Positions 8,554-16,779 of a DNA stretch of 64,000 nt are shown piece after piece (the first letter of the stretch is position 1; every line of letters starts with the position of its first letter). Under the pieces are notes generated by a model. That model did no database searches. It worked only from the letters and a program-made list of their open reading frames with translations, and had not been told where the DNA came from. Source of the DNA: Natronoflexus pectinivorans. Lineage in GTDB: Bacteria; Bacteroidota; Bacteroidia; Bacteroidales; Marinilabiliaceae. The translations under genes and the position numbers were made by a program. Where the stretch lies: NCBI RefSeq assembly GCF_004345615.1, contig NZ_SLWK01000005.1:235536-299535 (forward strand), read 5' to 3'.

Positions 8554-8733
8554 CTTACTTTTTTGCTACAGCAAAAAAAAGTAAGCAAAAAATGCCGCCG
8601 CTGCAAGGAATTTTTCGAGGATGTGTTTGTTTTTTTATGGCCTCAAAGAACTACGTTTCCTAAAAATCAACCTTATTGTCTAAAATCCGGGAACTCGCTA
8701 CGCTCAAACAACCCGGATTTTTCAACGACAATA
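8554..8733. repeat. structured intergenic element with two nested hairpins
   Basis: In the 422-bp gap between metK and the deacetylase gene. The first hairpin has arms CTTACTTTTTTGC and GCAAAAAAAAGTAAG (8554-8585). The second has arms AAAATCCGGG / CCCGGATTTT (8682-8691, 8712-8721), with an outer TTATTGTC / GACAATAA pair giving 8674-8733. The centre carries CTCGCTACGCTC. No open frame looks real. It resembles a dispersed Bacteroidota intergenic element or the remnant of a small mobile element, but only one copy is present here. Confidence 0.4.
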
Positions 8734-8866
8734 AATTTGATTTTATTAACGGAAATTTCTTGAGGCGGAAAGAAGCCTCCATTAATACCAGAAGCTACTA
8801 AACACCAAACGAATAAAGACTTTTTAATGCGTTCAAAGATTTTAAACGGACATCAGTGATAAACAA

Positions 8867-10114
8867 TTAAAGTCCGAACTCCTTTTGGATGGCATCCACA
8901 TAATCGAGCTTCTCCCAGGTAAAAAATTCCACTTCTTTCTCGGTCTCGTTTCCGTTATTAAAAACTTTAACTTTCTCCTTGTATGGCGAACGACCCATGT
9001 GGCCATATGCTGCAGTTGGCTCAAAAATAGGGTTTTTAAGTCCAAGACGGCGAATGATGATTCCGGGACGCAAATCGAAAAGTTTTCCGATTTTTTTGGC
9101 AATCTCTCCATCAGACAGATTTACATTGGAGGTACCGTAGGTATTTACATACACGCCAACGGGATCGGCCACACCAATGGCATAGGCCAACTGAACAAGC
9201 ACCTCATCGGCCACGCCTGCTGCCACCATGTTTTTTGCAATGTGACGTGCAGCGTAAGCAGCTGAACGGTCAACTTTGGAGCTGTCTTTCCCTGAAAACG
9301 CACCTCCTCCGTGAGCTCCTTTACCACCATAAGTATCCACAATGATTTTCCGTCCGGTAAGGCCGGTATCGCCATGGGGGCCGCCAATTACAAACTTCCC
9401 GGTAGGGTTTACATGCAGAATGTAGTTATCGAAAAGTCCGGCAACGTTGGAATTTAGAACTTTTTTGACCCTTGGAATCAGGATGTTTTGTACATCTTCC
9501 TTAATTTTTTTAAGCATGGCTTCGTCTTCATCAAAAGCATCGTGCTGAGTAGAAACCACGATGGTGTGCACCTTGATGGGCTGACTGTTATCGTCATACT
9601 CAAGCGTAACCTGCGATTTAGAGTCGGGACGCAGATAGGTCATCTCTTTTCCTTCTCGACGAATGGCTGCCAACTCTTGTAACAACAGATGCGACAAATG
9701 CAGTGGCAATGGCATAAACTCATCGGTATCCCGGCAGGCATACCCAAACATCATCCCCTGGTCGCCGGCTCCCTGGGTCTCTTCGCTTTCGCGATCCACG
9801 CCCCTGTTAATGTCCTCCGACTGCTCATGGATGGCAGATATAACACCACATGAACCGGAATCGAACATATACTCTGCTTTGGTATATCCGATGCGCTCAA
9901 TGACATTTCGCGCAATTTGCTGAACCGGCACATAACCGGTGGTTTTAACCTCTCCGCTGAGAACCACCAAACCGGTAGTTACCAAAGTTTCGCAGGCAAC
10001 TCTTGAATTTGGGTCCTGTCGTAAAAATTCATCTAATAGTGCATCTGAAATTTGATCGGCCACTTTATCGGGATGCCCCTCTGAAACCGACTCTGAAGTG
10101 AATAAATATCCCAT
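8867..10114 (-). CDS. metK: S-adenosylmethionine synthetase
   Basis: A 415-residue enzyme that makes S-adenosylmethionine from methionine and ATP in the cytoplasm. The N-terminal [18 protein letters not shown] binds ATP and Mg, [12 protein letters not shown] is the family signature hexapeptide region, and [20 protein letters not shown] is the P-loop-like second signature. Length and domain order are typical. It appears monocistronic. I looked for a SAM riboswitch in the ~200 bp before the start and did not see one I could support. Confidence 0.97.
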   Translation of the reverse strand: MGYLFTSESVSEGHPDKVADQISDALLDEFLRQDPNSRVACETLVTTGLVVLSGEVKTTGYVPVQQIARNVIERIGYTKAEYMFDSGSCGVISAIHEQSEDINRGVDRESEETQGAGDQGMMFGYACRDTDEFMPLPLHLSHLLLQELAAIRREGKEMTYLRPDSKSQVTLEYDDNSQPIKVHTIVVSTQHDAFDEDEAMLKKIKEDVQNILIPRVKKVLNSNVAGLFDNYILHVNPTGKFVIGGPHGDTGLTGRKIIVDTYGGKGAHGGGAFSGKDSSKVDRSAAYAARHIAKNMVAAGVADEVLVQLAYAIGVADPVGVYVNTYGTSNVNLSDGEIAKKIGKLFDLRPGIIIRRLGLKNPIFEPTAAYGHMGRSPYKEKVKVFNNGNETEKEVEFFTWEKLDYVDAIQKEFGL

Positions 10115-10263
10115 AAAACATAGAAATTAGTGTCTGTACCATACATAACAAGCGGCACACACAAAAGTTGAACTTAATTTTATCGGGAAATGGACGTTGA
10201 AAAGCCAAAAAACTGCGTTTTAGCATTTTTTTTGAGTGGTTGCAATCAGCCAAATCCCTCCAC

Positions 10264-10293
10264 TTTTTTCTTTACAACAAAGTAAAGAAAAAA
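10264..10293. repeat. inverted repeat upstream of metK
   Basis: A perfect 12-base stem (TTTTTTCTTTAC / GTAAAGAAAAAA) around a six-base loop, 150 bp upstream of metK. It is T-rich on one strand and A-rich on the other, so it could stop transcription entering from either side, or be a palindromic repeat. Confidence 0.4.
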
Positions 10294-10358
10294 TACGATA
10301 AAAATCAATTGTAAAAATTAATGCCGGTAAAAGATTGGGAAATGGCGGATTACTGTCA

Positions 10359-10379
10359 TTGCACCTCTACGAGGTGCAA
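10359..10379. repeat. REP-like hairpin TTGCACCTC-TAC-GAGGTGCAA
   Basis: Nine-base perfect arms with a TAC loop. A diverged second copy with the same CTCTACGAG core lies about 50 bp away. Palindromes with this core are scattered intergenically in Bacteroidota. Confidence 0.5.
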
Positions 10380-10407
10380 ATTCTTAAATCTGATGCTTTT
10401 CTATCAA

Positions 10408-10431
10408 CATTGGCTCTCTACGAGGGCAATG
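10408..10431. repeat. second, imperfect REP-like hairpin with CTCTACGAG core
   Basis: CATTGGCTCTCTACGAGGGC followed by AATG. It shares the core of the hairpin at 10359-10379 with mismatches in the arms. The two copies in close spacing form a small repeat cluster in a gene-poor stretch. Confidence 0.45.
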
Positions 10432-10785
10432 TACAACTCAATTAAAGACATTACTAATTAAACCTGAATTCTATTCTGCTTATTAATATTCGGTAAAAAA
10501 TATATCCACCAATCAAGCATGAGGCAAAAGAGGCAAAAACCAATAAATATTCTTTATGTTATCGGATATGCACATATGTTGCTTGCGAACCAATAATACC
10601 CACAATATTTAAAATTGCAAACACAATATATCCATATTTGCTGTTTTCATTTTTCATAAATATATATCTGAATTTGTTCCCGGCTCAAACAGATAATATT
10701 GCACAATTGGTTAAGAAACAATATAACCATAATCACTTAAAAGTTTTTAAAAAAACGTTGCGTCGAAAAATTTCGAAAGACTCCT
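10432..10785. other. gene-poor stretch, possible 32-codon membrane peptide
   Basis: No gene of normal size. On the minus strand an ATG at 10657 opens a 32-codon frame ending at 10559, with a hydrophobic core (YIVFAILNIVGIIGS). It could be a small membrane peptide or a gene remnant. The A/T richness and the neighbouring transposase debris favour decay. Confidence 0.25.
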
Positions 10786-11007
10786 TTATTTAATTTTATT
10801 TGTCACAACAAGAATCACATAAACAACACTAATAATCAACATAACCAAAGGTGTAAAAATCCAAACAGGATGAAGTTCTAAATAAATGCGCCCTATAGTA
10901 ACAAGCAACAATACAGTTGGGATAATATAGAAGCTCTTTTTGAAATTTTTAACTGAACCTCTTTTAGAAAAGTATGCGATGTTTGTTCCAAATATTGTTC
11001 CCATCAA
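10786..11007 (-). CDS. short hydrophobic protein, possibly a remnant
   Basis: A 73-residue frame with two likely membrane segments (about residues 28-42 and 48-68) and a lysine-rich end. Its first ~15 codons overlap the transposase remnant in a different frame, so either the true start is internal or the gene is itself the rest of something cut by the insertion sequence. No family is recognised. Treat it as doubtful. Confidence 0.3.
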   Translation of the reverse strand: MMGTIFGTNIAYFSKRGSVKNFKKSFYIIPTVLLLVTIGRIYLELHPVWIFTPLVMLIISVVYVILVVTNKIK

Positions 11008-11244
11008 TGTATATTTTTTGAATACTCTGTTTTATAGTCTGATTGAAATCCTGTGTGGAAAAATCAATGGTTTGCTGTCCCCGGTAATTCTTGATATAAT
11101 CCAAACCTTGGTTATAGAGCATGTTAATCTCAGCAGGCATATTAGAAATGCCAATTGTTTTAACCATTTTGTACGTGCCCGAACTTTTGTCAACCACTTG
11201 AATGCTAACAATTCCGCTTTTGTTCTTCTTTTTCTAACAAACAT
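10964..11244 (-). pseudogene. IS1634-type (IS4 superfamily) transposase, N-terminal remnant with frameshift
   Basis: Read on the minus strand, an ATG at 11244 starts MFVRK, and after a one-base shift in an A-run the other frame continues KNKSGIVSIQVVDKSSGTYK and then MVKTIGIS. This matches the N-terminus of IS1634-family transposases from memory (pattern MFVRxKxNKSGxVSVQ..DKS.GxYKVVKTIG). The frame stops at 10964 after about 90 codons, before the catalytic DDE region, so the element is dead. No terminal inverted repeats were found. The surrounding gene-poor DNA is probably its wreckage. Confidence 0.65.
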
Positions 11245-11346
11245 GGTGCGAATATACCGCTGGGACACCCAATCCAACAACTAAAAAACAATTAATCTGC
11301 TGATTGAATGTCTTTTAAAGTTTTTGGTTAAAAAAAAGTGCGGAAC

Positions 11347-12072
11347 TCAGGAAAAAAGCTCTTTCAGTACATCAAGAGACCTGATCTTGCCAATTTCCTG
11401 ATGATGAAACTCATAGAAAAGTACAATTGAGTTGAGCAGTTGGCGTCGGCGCGTTACATTTTCAGCGATATCGGCAAGTTGCTCCACTTCAATATGGAAC
11501 AACGATGCAAGCCAACCACTCTCCTCTTTATTAAGAAAATATGGGTGAGATGGTTCTCCACTGACAAAACAGCCCTCCTTGATATCAAAACGGGAGTATG
11601 CATCACTGAAATTATTGTGAGGGAACAATCCCAGATACCGTGTTAAATTAAATAAGAACCAGATGTGATAGTTCTCCATTCCGGAATGATCTCCATCCAT
11701 AAATTCCACAGACTGATCTAAAAATTCGAACAGGTATTGATTTTTACCTTCACCCCGAAGTCCCCTTGATAAAATCTCAGTAATCAAAAAGGCCTGTGCT
11801 CTGCGTGTTTGTGAGTATGGGATACGCAATAAAGGTCTGACTGGACGAAACTCCTTTATTCGATGTATCTCCTTATTTGAATGGTGATACACTTCCATTT
11901 CAAGCACATTGAGAGGTTGGAGTAAAAGTCCATTGGACTTTTTGCGTTTCCCAAAAACGCGGTTAGCCATATAACTCTGCATACCAAACATCGATGTATA
12001 AACATGCACTATGGCGCTGGAATCGCCATAACGTGTATGATTCAGAACTATACCGCGGGTTTTGTGTATCAT
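11347..12072 (-). CDS. recO: DNA repair protein RecO
   Basis: A 241-residue protein with the RecO N-terminal OB-fold (MIHKTRGIVLNHTRYGDSSA, then IVHVYTSMFGMQSYMANRVF) and a helical C-terminal domain. RecO works with RecR to load RecA onto SSB-coated single-stranded DNA during recombinational repair. Length is typical for Bacteroidota RecO. A TAnnTTTG element lies 20 bp upstream of the start, divergent from the tRNA-Leu promoter about 50 bp away. Confidence 0.9.
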   Translation of the reverse strand: MIHKTRGIVLNHTRYGDSSAIVHVYTSMFGMQSYMANRVFGKRKKSNGLLLQPLNVLEMEVYHHSNKEIHRIKEFRPVRPLLRIPYSQTRRAQAFLITEILSRGLRGEGKNQYLFEFLDQSVEFMDGDHSGMENYHIWFLFNLTRYLGLFPHNNFSDAYSRFDIKEGCFVSGEPSHPYFLNKEESGWLASLFHIEVEQLADIAENVTRRRQLLNSIVLFYEFHHQEIGKIRSLDVLKELFS

Positions 12073-12091
12073 TAACAGAGCATTTGTCCTG

Positions 12092-12099
12092 CAAAAATA
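12092..12099 (-). promoter_or_regulatory. recO -7 promoter element
   Basis: On the minus strand the sequence reads TATTTTTG, a full TAnnTTTG match, 20 bp before the recO start codon. Confidence 0.5.
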
Positions 12100-12127
12100 A
12101 ATAAAATGTAAGGAATATGGTTTTTTC

Positions 12128-12158
12128 TTGTTTGGGATGATGAATTATTATATATTTG
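12128..12158 (+). promoter_or_regulatory. promoter of tRNA-Leu
   Basis: TTG at 12128-12130 as the -33 element and TATATTTG at 12151-12158 as the -7 element, with a 20-base spacer, the classical Bacteroidota layout. Transcription would start about 20 bases before the mature tRNA. Confidence 0.6.
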
Positions 12159-12184
12159 CCGCGCAATAAATCTTAATGTTGTTT

Positions 12185-12268
12185 GCCCGGATGGCGGAAT
12201 TGGTAGACGCGCTGGTCTCAAACACCAGTGACAGCAATGTCGTGCCGGTTCGACCCCGGCTCCGGGTA
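12185..12268 (+). tRNA. tRNA-Leu(CAA)
   Basis: A cloverleaf with acceptor arms GCCCGGA / TCCGGGT (seven pairs including one G-U), D-arm GCGGAATTGGTAGACGCGC, anticodon stem CTGGT / ACCAG with loop CTCAAAC (anticodon CAA at 12219-12221), a long variable arm typical of leucine tRNAs, and T-arm GCCGGTTCGACCCCGGC. The 3' CCA is not encoded. It has a good promoter upstream and a strong terminator 12 bp downstream. Confidence 0.97.
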
Positions 12269-12280
12269 CAAACTTCAATT

Positions 12281-12306
12281 AAAGCTGCCTTTTTAAAGGC
12301 AGCTTT
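12281..12306 (+). terminator. terminator of tRNA-Leu
   Basis: Arms AAAGCTGCCTTT and AAAGGCAGCTTT with almost no loop, followed by TTATTTTT. The remaining ~280 bp up to the next gene is A/T-rich with no recognisable feature. Confidence 0.8.
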
Positions 12307-12589
12307 TTATTTTTACTCCCATATTTAATAGTTCGTTAAGCTTTTTTATTTGCCTAATTATCAAACGTTTATGAATTTGCTGCAATGATATTTAATTAGC
12401 TGATAATAAGAAGCTTACTTATGTCTTATATCTAATAATCTATAAGTCTAACGATCTATTGATATTAATCCCTTTAAATATTCTCAATTGATAAATTACT
12501 TACAGTAATTGTCGAATTTTGAAAAATAGAAATCAAATTAACTTCATAATTTTAAGGCATTATTAACCTTTTTTATTAATCGCAGAATT

Positions 12590-14734
12590 ATGAAGAAAAA
12601 AACTTTACACTTGAGATTATTGTCAGTGAGCCTTTTGACATTATGTTTAAATGCATTTTCAATAAATGCAGAAACTACTGCATCAAATCATGCTCTAAAG
12701 CTGTTGGGTGGAAATGGGAGTGAAAGTCACATAAACATTCCAGAAATCCCTTTGACCAGCAACAGTTTTACCATGGAAATGTGGTTTAAACCTGAAGGAA
12801 TTCAACCGAATAATGCCGGATTGATCTATAGTAGAATTGGGGAACATCATGCCGGAATTGCTTATGCTTCAGCATGGCAGGGAACCGGGAAGTTACGTTT
12901 TATGACAAACATTGCAACGGATGATTATGGAACAGTTTCCGAACAGATTGCAACACCAGGAGAATGGCATCACATAGCTGTTGTGTTAACCCCCACCAGC
13001 AGCACGCTCTATTTAAATGGAACTGAATCTCAAAGAGATATTGTAAGTCCGGTATACGATTTTTCCACTGGTAATCTGTATATCGGATGGGATAATGCAG
13101 ATGCAAACAGAGCTTTTAAAGGAGTTATTGATGAAATAAGAATCTGGGATACGCCTAAATCATCTGAGGAAATAATTGAAAAAATGTATATTACATTGGA
13201 TGGAACTGAAGACAATTTGATTGCATATTACAATTTTGATGATGCTAATGATGGAATTGCCACAGACATGTCTGGAAATGGGAATAACGGTCTTATTGTT
13301 GGGGGTGTCTACACCAATAATTCTTCATATTTAGCAACCCTTTCAGAGCTCATTATTGATGGCATCAATATGTACCCACCATTTAAGAATGGACATCTAG
13401 AGTATAACATTATCCTACCGGAGGAAACGACTTCTTTGAACATCAACGCTGTAACTGACATACCTGGTGCAACTGTTCAAGGTTCAGGAGCAGTAAGTCT
13501 AACAGATGATGAAAAATCTATTATTGTAGAAGTACTCTCGGCTGATGAAAAGTCCATATCTCAATATATCATTTATATTGCGAATACTGAACCTACACTT
13601 AAACACTCTTATACCTTTGTGGATGGCACCGCCAGAGACATGGTAGGAGATGGTGACGGAACAATAATCGGCGGTGAAATTTACAGAGGCGTATATACTT
13701 CAAGCCAGGATGGCCATCACATAACATTTCCTGCAAATAAAATAGCAATTAACTCTTATAAATCTATTACAGTTGAACTTTACGTAAAAGCAGGTAATGA
13801 AGCCAATGGGAACAACCACATGTTAACATATTTTGGAGCAACTCAAGATGGATGGAAAGGGGTAGATTATTTCTTCACCTCTCTCAAAAGTCGAACAGCC
13901 ATAAGCTGCGGAAACTATGGGGCGCCATGGGGTGCGGAAAACGGTGTTGATAGTGAAAAACTGGATGCTGGAGGCTATCACCATTTGGTTAGTATATTGA
14001 CCAACGAGTCCATTTCTTGGTATGTTGATGGAGAGTATAAAGGCTCAGCAGCACTTTCTGAGGAGAATAAAATCCATAATTTAAGCACTCAGTTTGCTTA
14101 CCTTTGTCGAGCTGGATATAGTGACCCAACCTGGATCGGCTCTATTTATGAATATAATATTTACAGTGGCGTTATGGGTTCTCAGGAAATTGCCACAAGG
14201 GCTACGGACTTTCCATTTTTTGTTTCGTCAGATGCAACTTTATTTGATTTAAAAGTTGACGATATTACCATAGACAATTTCGATGCAAACACATTGGAAT
14301 ATACTATGGTTTTGACCACTGATATTTCAGAATCCCCTGAGGTGACAGCAATCGCATCTGATGAGCCATATGCAAATGTTGTTGTAACCAACGCGAACCA
14401 AATTCCAGGTACAACAACAATTGAAGTTACAGCTGAGGACGGCACAAAATCTACATACACCATCAACTTTATATATGATACCCAGACTTCGTTTGAACAA
14501 GAAAAAATTAGCAGTGTAATTGTTTACCCGACTATTACAGACAATGGATTTTATGTCATTTTAAACAATGAATTTGTTGCAGTAAGAGTATTCGACATAA
14601 CAGGAACTCTTATAAAAACGGCCATCAACCCGAGCGAGAGCAAAATGATACCATTGCCACGTCCCGGGGTATACATCATTCAAATAGAATCTGAGACCCT
14701 AAATAAAACCTTCAGAATCTTAAAAACGAAATAG
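12590..14734 (+). CDS. secreted LamG-domain protein with cadherin-like domains and type IX sorting signal
   Basis: A 714-residue exported protein. A signal peptide (about 1-27) is followed by a LamG/concanavalin-like domain (about 30-215, with TMEMWFKPEG and ATPGEWHHIAVVL), a cadherin-like beta-sandwich (about 248-330, with the YNIILPEETTSLNI pattern), a second LamG-like domain (about 335-535), a second cadherin-like domain (about 545-628), and a Por-type C-terminal sorting domain (about 640-714: VYPTITDNGFYV, then GVYIIQIESETLNKTFRILK). It should be secreted and anchored by the type IX system. Laminin-G domains suggest carbohydrate or protein binding. It appears monocistronic, and the target is unknown. 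Confidence 0.85.
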   Translation: MKKKTLHLRLLSVSLLTLCLNAFSINAETTASNHALKLLGGNGSESHINIPEIPLTSNSFTMEMWFKPEGIQPNNAGLIYSRIGEHHAGIAYASAWQGTGKLRFMTNIATDDYGTVSEQIATPGEWHHIAVVLTPTSSTLYLNGTESQRDIVSPVYDFSTGNLYIGWDNADANRAFKGVIDEIRIWDTPKSSEEIIEKMYITLDGTEDNLIAYYNFDDANDGIATDMSGNGNNGLIVGGVYTNNSSYLATLSELIIDGINMYPPFKNGHLEYNIILPEETTSLNINAVTDIPGATVQGSGAVSLTDDEKSIIVEVLSADEKSISQYIIYIANTEPTLKHSYTFVDGTARDMVGDGDGTIIGGEIYRGVYTSSQDGHHITFPANKIAINSYKSITVELYVKAGNEANGNNHMLTYFGATQDGWKGVDYFFTSLKSRTAISCGNYGAPWGAENGVDSEKLDAGGYHHLVSILTNESISWYVDGEYKGSAALSEENKIHNLSTQFAYLCRAGYSDPTWIGSIYEYNIYSGVMGSQEIATRATDFPFFVSSDATLFDLKVDDITIDNFDANTLEYTMVLTTDISESPEVTAIASDEPYANVVVTNANQIPGTTTIEVTAEDGTKSTYTINFIYDTQTSFEQEKISSVIVYPTITDNGFYVILNNEFVAVRVFDITGTLIKTAINPSESKMIPLPRPGVYIIQIESETLNKTFRILKTK

Positions 14735-14753
14735 TTATATTAAATTGACATCC

Positions 14754-14789
14754 AACCCCGGATTTAGAATTCACTCTCTATCCGGGGTT
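14754..14789 (+). terminator. terminator after the LamG protein
   Basis: Ten-base perfect arms AACCCCGGAT / ATCCGGGGTT around a 16-base loop, followed by CTTTAACT. The T-tract is weak. Confidence 0.6.
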
Positions 14790-14926
14790 CTTTAACTAAG
14801 ACTTAAATTGAGTTTAATCCAGTTTCCCAAAAATTGTTAACAACTTTTTTCTAAATCCCAAACAAACTAAAGCATAAATATTTATATTTAGCCATGAAAT
14901 ATGATTGAGGAGAAGAGACAAAACCT

Positions 14927-16774
14927 ATGTCTAAAACAACAAAAACCTACATTCGTCATTTACATGCTTTGATTAACAGGCATTTGGGGCCGTCGTCACT
15001 TCCCGGTGAAGGCATCCAATATTGGAGACAACGGATTTTTCACTACTTTTCTCTGGCGATAGTGTTTTTTGGGGTAACTGTATATCTGTACTACGGTTTA
15101 TATTTTCTCTTTTCTCAGGATTACCATTTGCTTGCTTTCAGCACTTTTATTTTTATCTCTTCACTTTTGATGGTCAGCCTTCCGGGCATTCCACTTAAAA
15201 TCAGATCAGGTTGGGTGCAGCTGATGCTATTTATTACCGGGACATTCCTCCTTTTCCTTGGCCCCCACACCAATATTGGGATGATTTTCCTTTTTGCCTG
15301 TTCCATCATGGCTGTTACCATGTCGGGAACGATTACGGCCATCAGATATATGATTTTACACTCAATTGTGTTGACAGCGGTAGGCTTTTATTGGTATTCA
15401 GGAAGATTCCAACTGACCAATTTTCCTGACATATCACTTCACACCTATATAAATCTGGCAATAAGTTTCATGGTGCTGAATACCATTACTCTGGCACCGT
15501 TAATTTCTCTGATTAATGGATTAATGTTCAGCATAAAAAAAGAACGCAGGTATCAGCGCATTCTGGAAAAAGAGCAGGATGATCTGGTTTTGGCCCGGCA
15601 GAAAGCCGAAGAGTCCGATAAACTGAAAACGGCCTTCTTATCCAATATGAGTCATGAAATCCGAACTCCGATGAATGCCATTCTCGGATTCTCGAACCTT
15701 TTATCACATAAGGGGGTCAGCGATCAGGAGAAGAAAGAATTTGTAAATCTCATTCGAATAAATGCCAACAACCTGATGTCATTGGTTGAAGATATCATTG
15801 ATATTTCGAAGATGGAAAGTGGCCAGTTTGAATTACACAACAGCCCTTGTCAACTGCACCAACTACTTGATGAGACCAACAACATTTTTGAAGAAGAGAT
15901 CTTCAGACGTGGAATTACCAATGTAAAGCTTTACCTGAAGAAGGGCTTGGCAGATGAAAATCTCCAGATATTAACGGATGGAATCCGGTTGAAAAAAGTT
16001 CTGGCCAACTTAATAGGTAACGCTATTAAGTTTACGCACAAAGGATATGTGGAATTTGGCTATGTGGTAAAAAATCATCATCAATTGGAATTCTACGTTA
16101 AAGATACCGGCATAGGTCTGCCTGAAGGAACTGAAGAGCTTATTTTTAATCGTTTTTACAAATGCAGCAACAACAGTGAAAAACTTTACGGAGGAACCGG
16201 TATTGGGCTCACCATTGCCCGACATTTGGTCAGATATATGGGTGGAGACATTCGTGTGGATTCCAGATCGGCTGTTGGAACAACCTTCTATTTCACCATC
16301 CCTTTCCAGAAGGTGTTAGTTCCATTGCAAAACCAGGTAAAACCCTGGCTTTCAGACAGCATAAACTGGGAAGGAAAAACCTTTTTGGTAGCAGAGGATG
16401 AGGAGGATAATTTCCGTTATCTGGAAGTGGCTCTGTCGCTCTTTAATGCGTCTCTGATTTGGGCAAGAGATGGGAGAGAAGCTGTTGACATCCTTCAAAA
16501 AGTGAACCAGATAGATCTGGTATTGATGGATATAAAAATGCCTGTTATGGATGGGTATACTGCTGTTCGAGAGATACGAAAATTCAACAAAACGGTACCT
16601 GTTATAGCTCAAACAGCTTATACAATGAGGGGAGAAAAAGCCGAAGCGCTGAAAGCCGGATGTAACGAGTATATCTCCAAACCCATTAATTACAACGAGC
16701 TGGTTGATATGATTAAACAGTTCATTCCCGACAAAATGGAAAACCAGACCCAAAGTCAAGGGATCGTTTCATGA
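14927..16774 (+). CDS. membrane hybrid histidine kinase with receiver domain
   Basis: A 615-residue inner-membrane sensor. Five or six hydrophobic segments lie within residues 38-205. They are followed by a short coiled linker, a HisKA domain with phospho-acceptor H243 in NMSHEIRTPMNAILGF, and an ATPase domain (N-box ANLIGNAIKFT, G-boxes DTGIGLP and GGTGIGL). A receiver domain follows, with acidic pair EDEED near 490 and phospho-acceptor D535 in VLMDIKMPVMDGY. There is no periplasmic sensor domain and no DNA-binding output, so the signal is likely sensed within the membrane and passed by phosphorelay. It ends only 5 bp from the convergent RsbU-like phosphatase gene. Confidence 0.92.
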   Translation: MSKTTKTYIRHLHALINRHLGPSSLPGEGIQYWRQRIFHYFSLAIVFFGVTVYLYYGLYFLFSQDYHLLAFSTFIFISSLLMVSLPGIPLKIRSGWVQLMLFITGTFLLFLGPHTNIGMIFLFACSIMAVTMSGTITAIRYMILHSIVLTAVGFYWYSGRFQLTNFPDISLHTYINLAISFMVLNTITLAPLISLINGLMFSIKKERRYQRILEKEQDDLVLARQKAEESDKLKTAFLSNMSHEIRTPMNAILGFSNLLSHKGVSDQEKKEFVNLIRINANNLMSLVEDIIDISKMESGQFELHNSPCQLHQLLDETNNIFEEEIFRRGITNVKLYLKKGLADENLQILTDGIRLKKVLANLIGNAIKFTHKGYVEFGYVVKNHHQLEFYVKDTGIGLPEGTEELIFNRFYKCSNNSEKLYGGTGIGLTIARHLVRYMGGDIRVDSRSAVGTTFYFTIPFQKVLVPLQNQVKPWLSDSINWEGKTFLVAEDEEDNFRYLEVALSLFNASLIWARDGREAVDILQKVNQIDLVLMDIKMPVMDGYTAVREIRKFNKTVPVIAQTAYTMRGEKAEALKAGCNEYISKPINYNELVDMIKQFIPDKMENQTQSQGIVS

Positions 16775-16779
16775 GAGGA

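Noticed and set aside
8220..8663. 147-codon plus-strand frame at the left of the metK gap
   Set aside because: Its first half is antisense to the deacetylase-like gene and the rest runs through the hairpin element.
10115..10300. SAM riboswitch upstream of metK
   Set aside because: No SAM-I, SAM-II or SAM/SAH type core could be recognised. The hairpins present are simple palindromes.
12072..12278. Minus-strand 68-codon frame over the tRNA-Leu gene
   Set aside because: It is antisense to an intact tRNA and gives the familiar GAGVEPARHCC-type false peptide seen opposite many leucine tRNAs.
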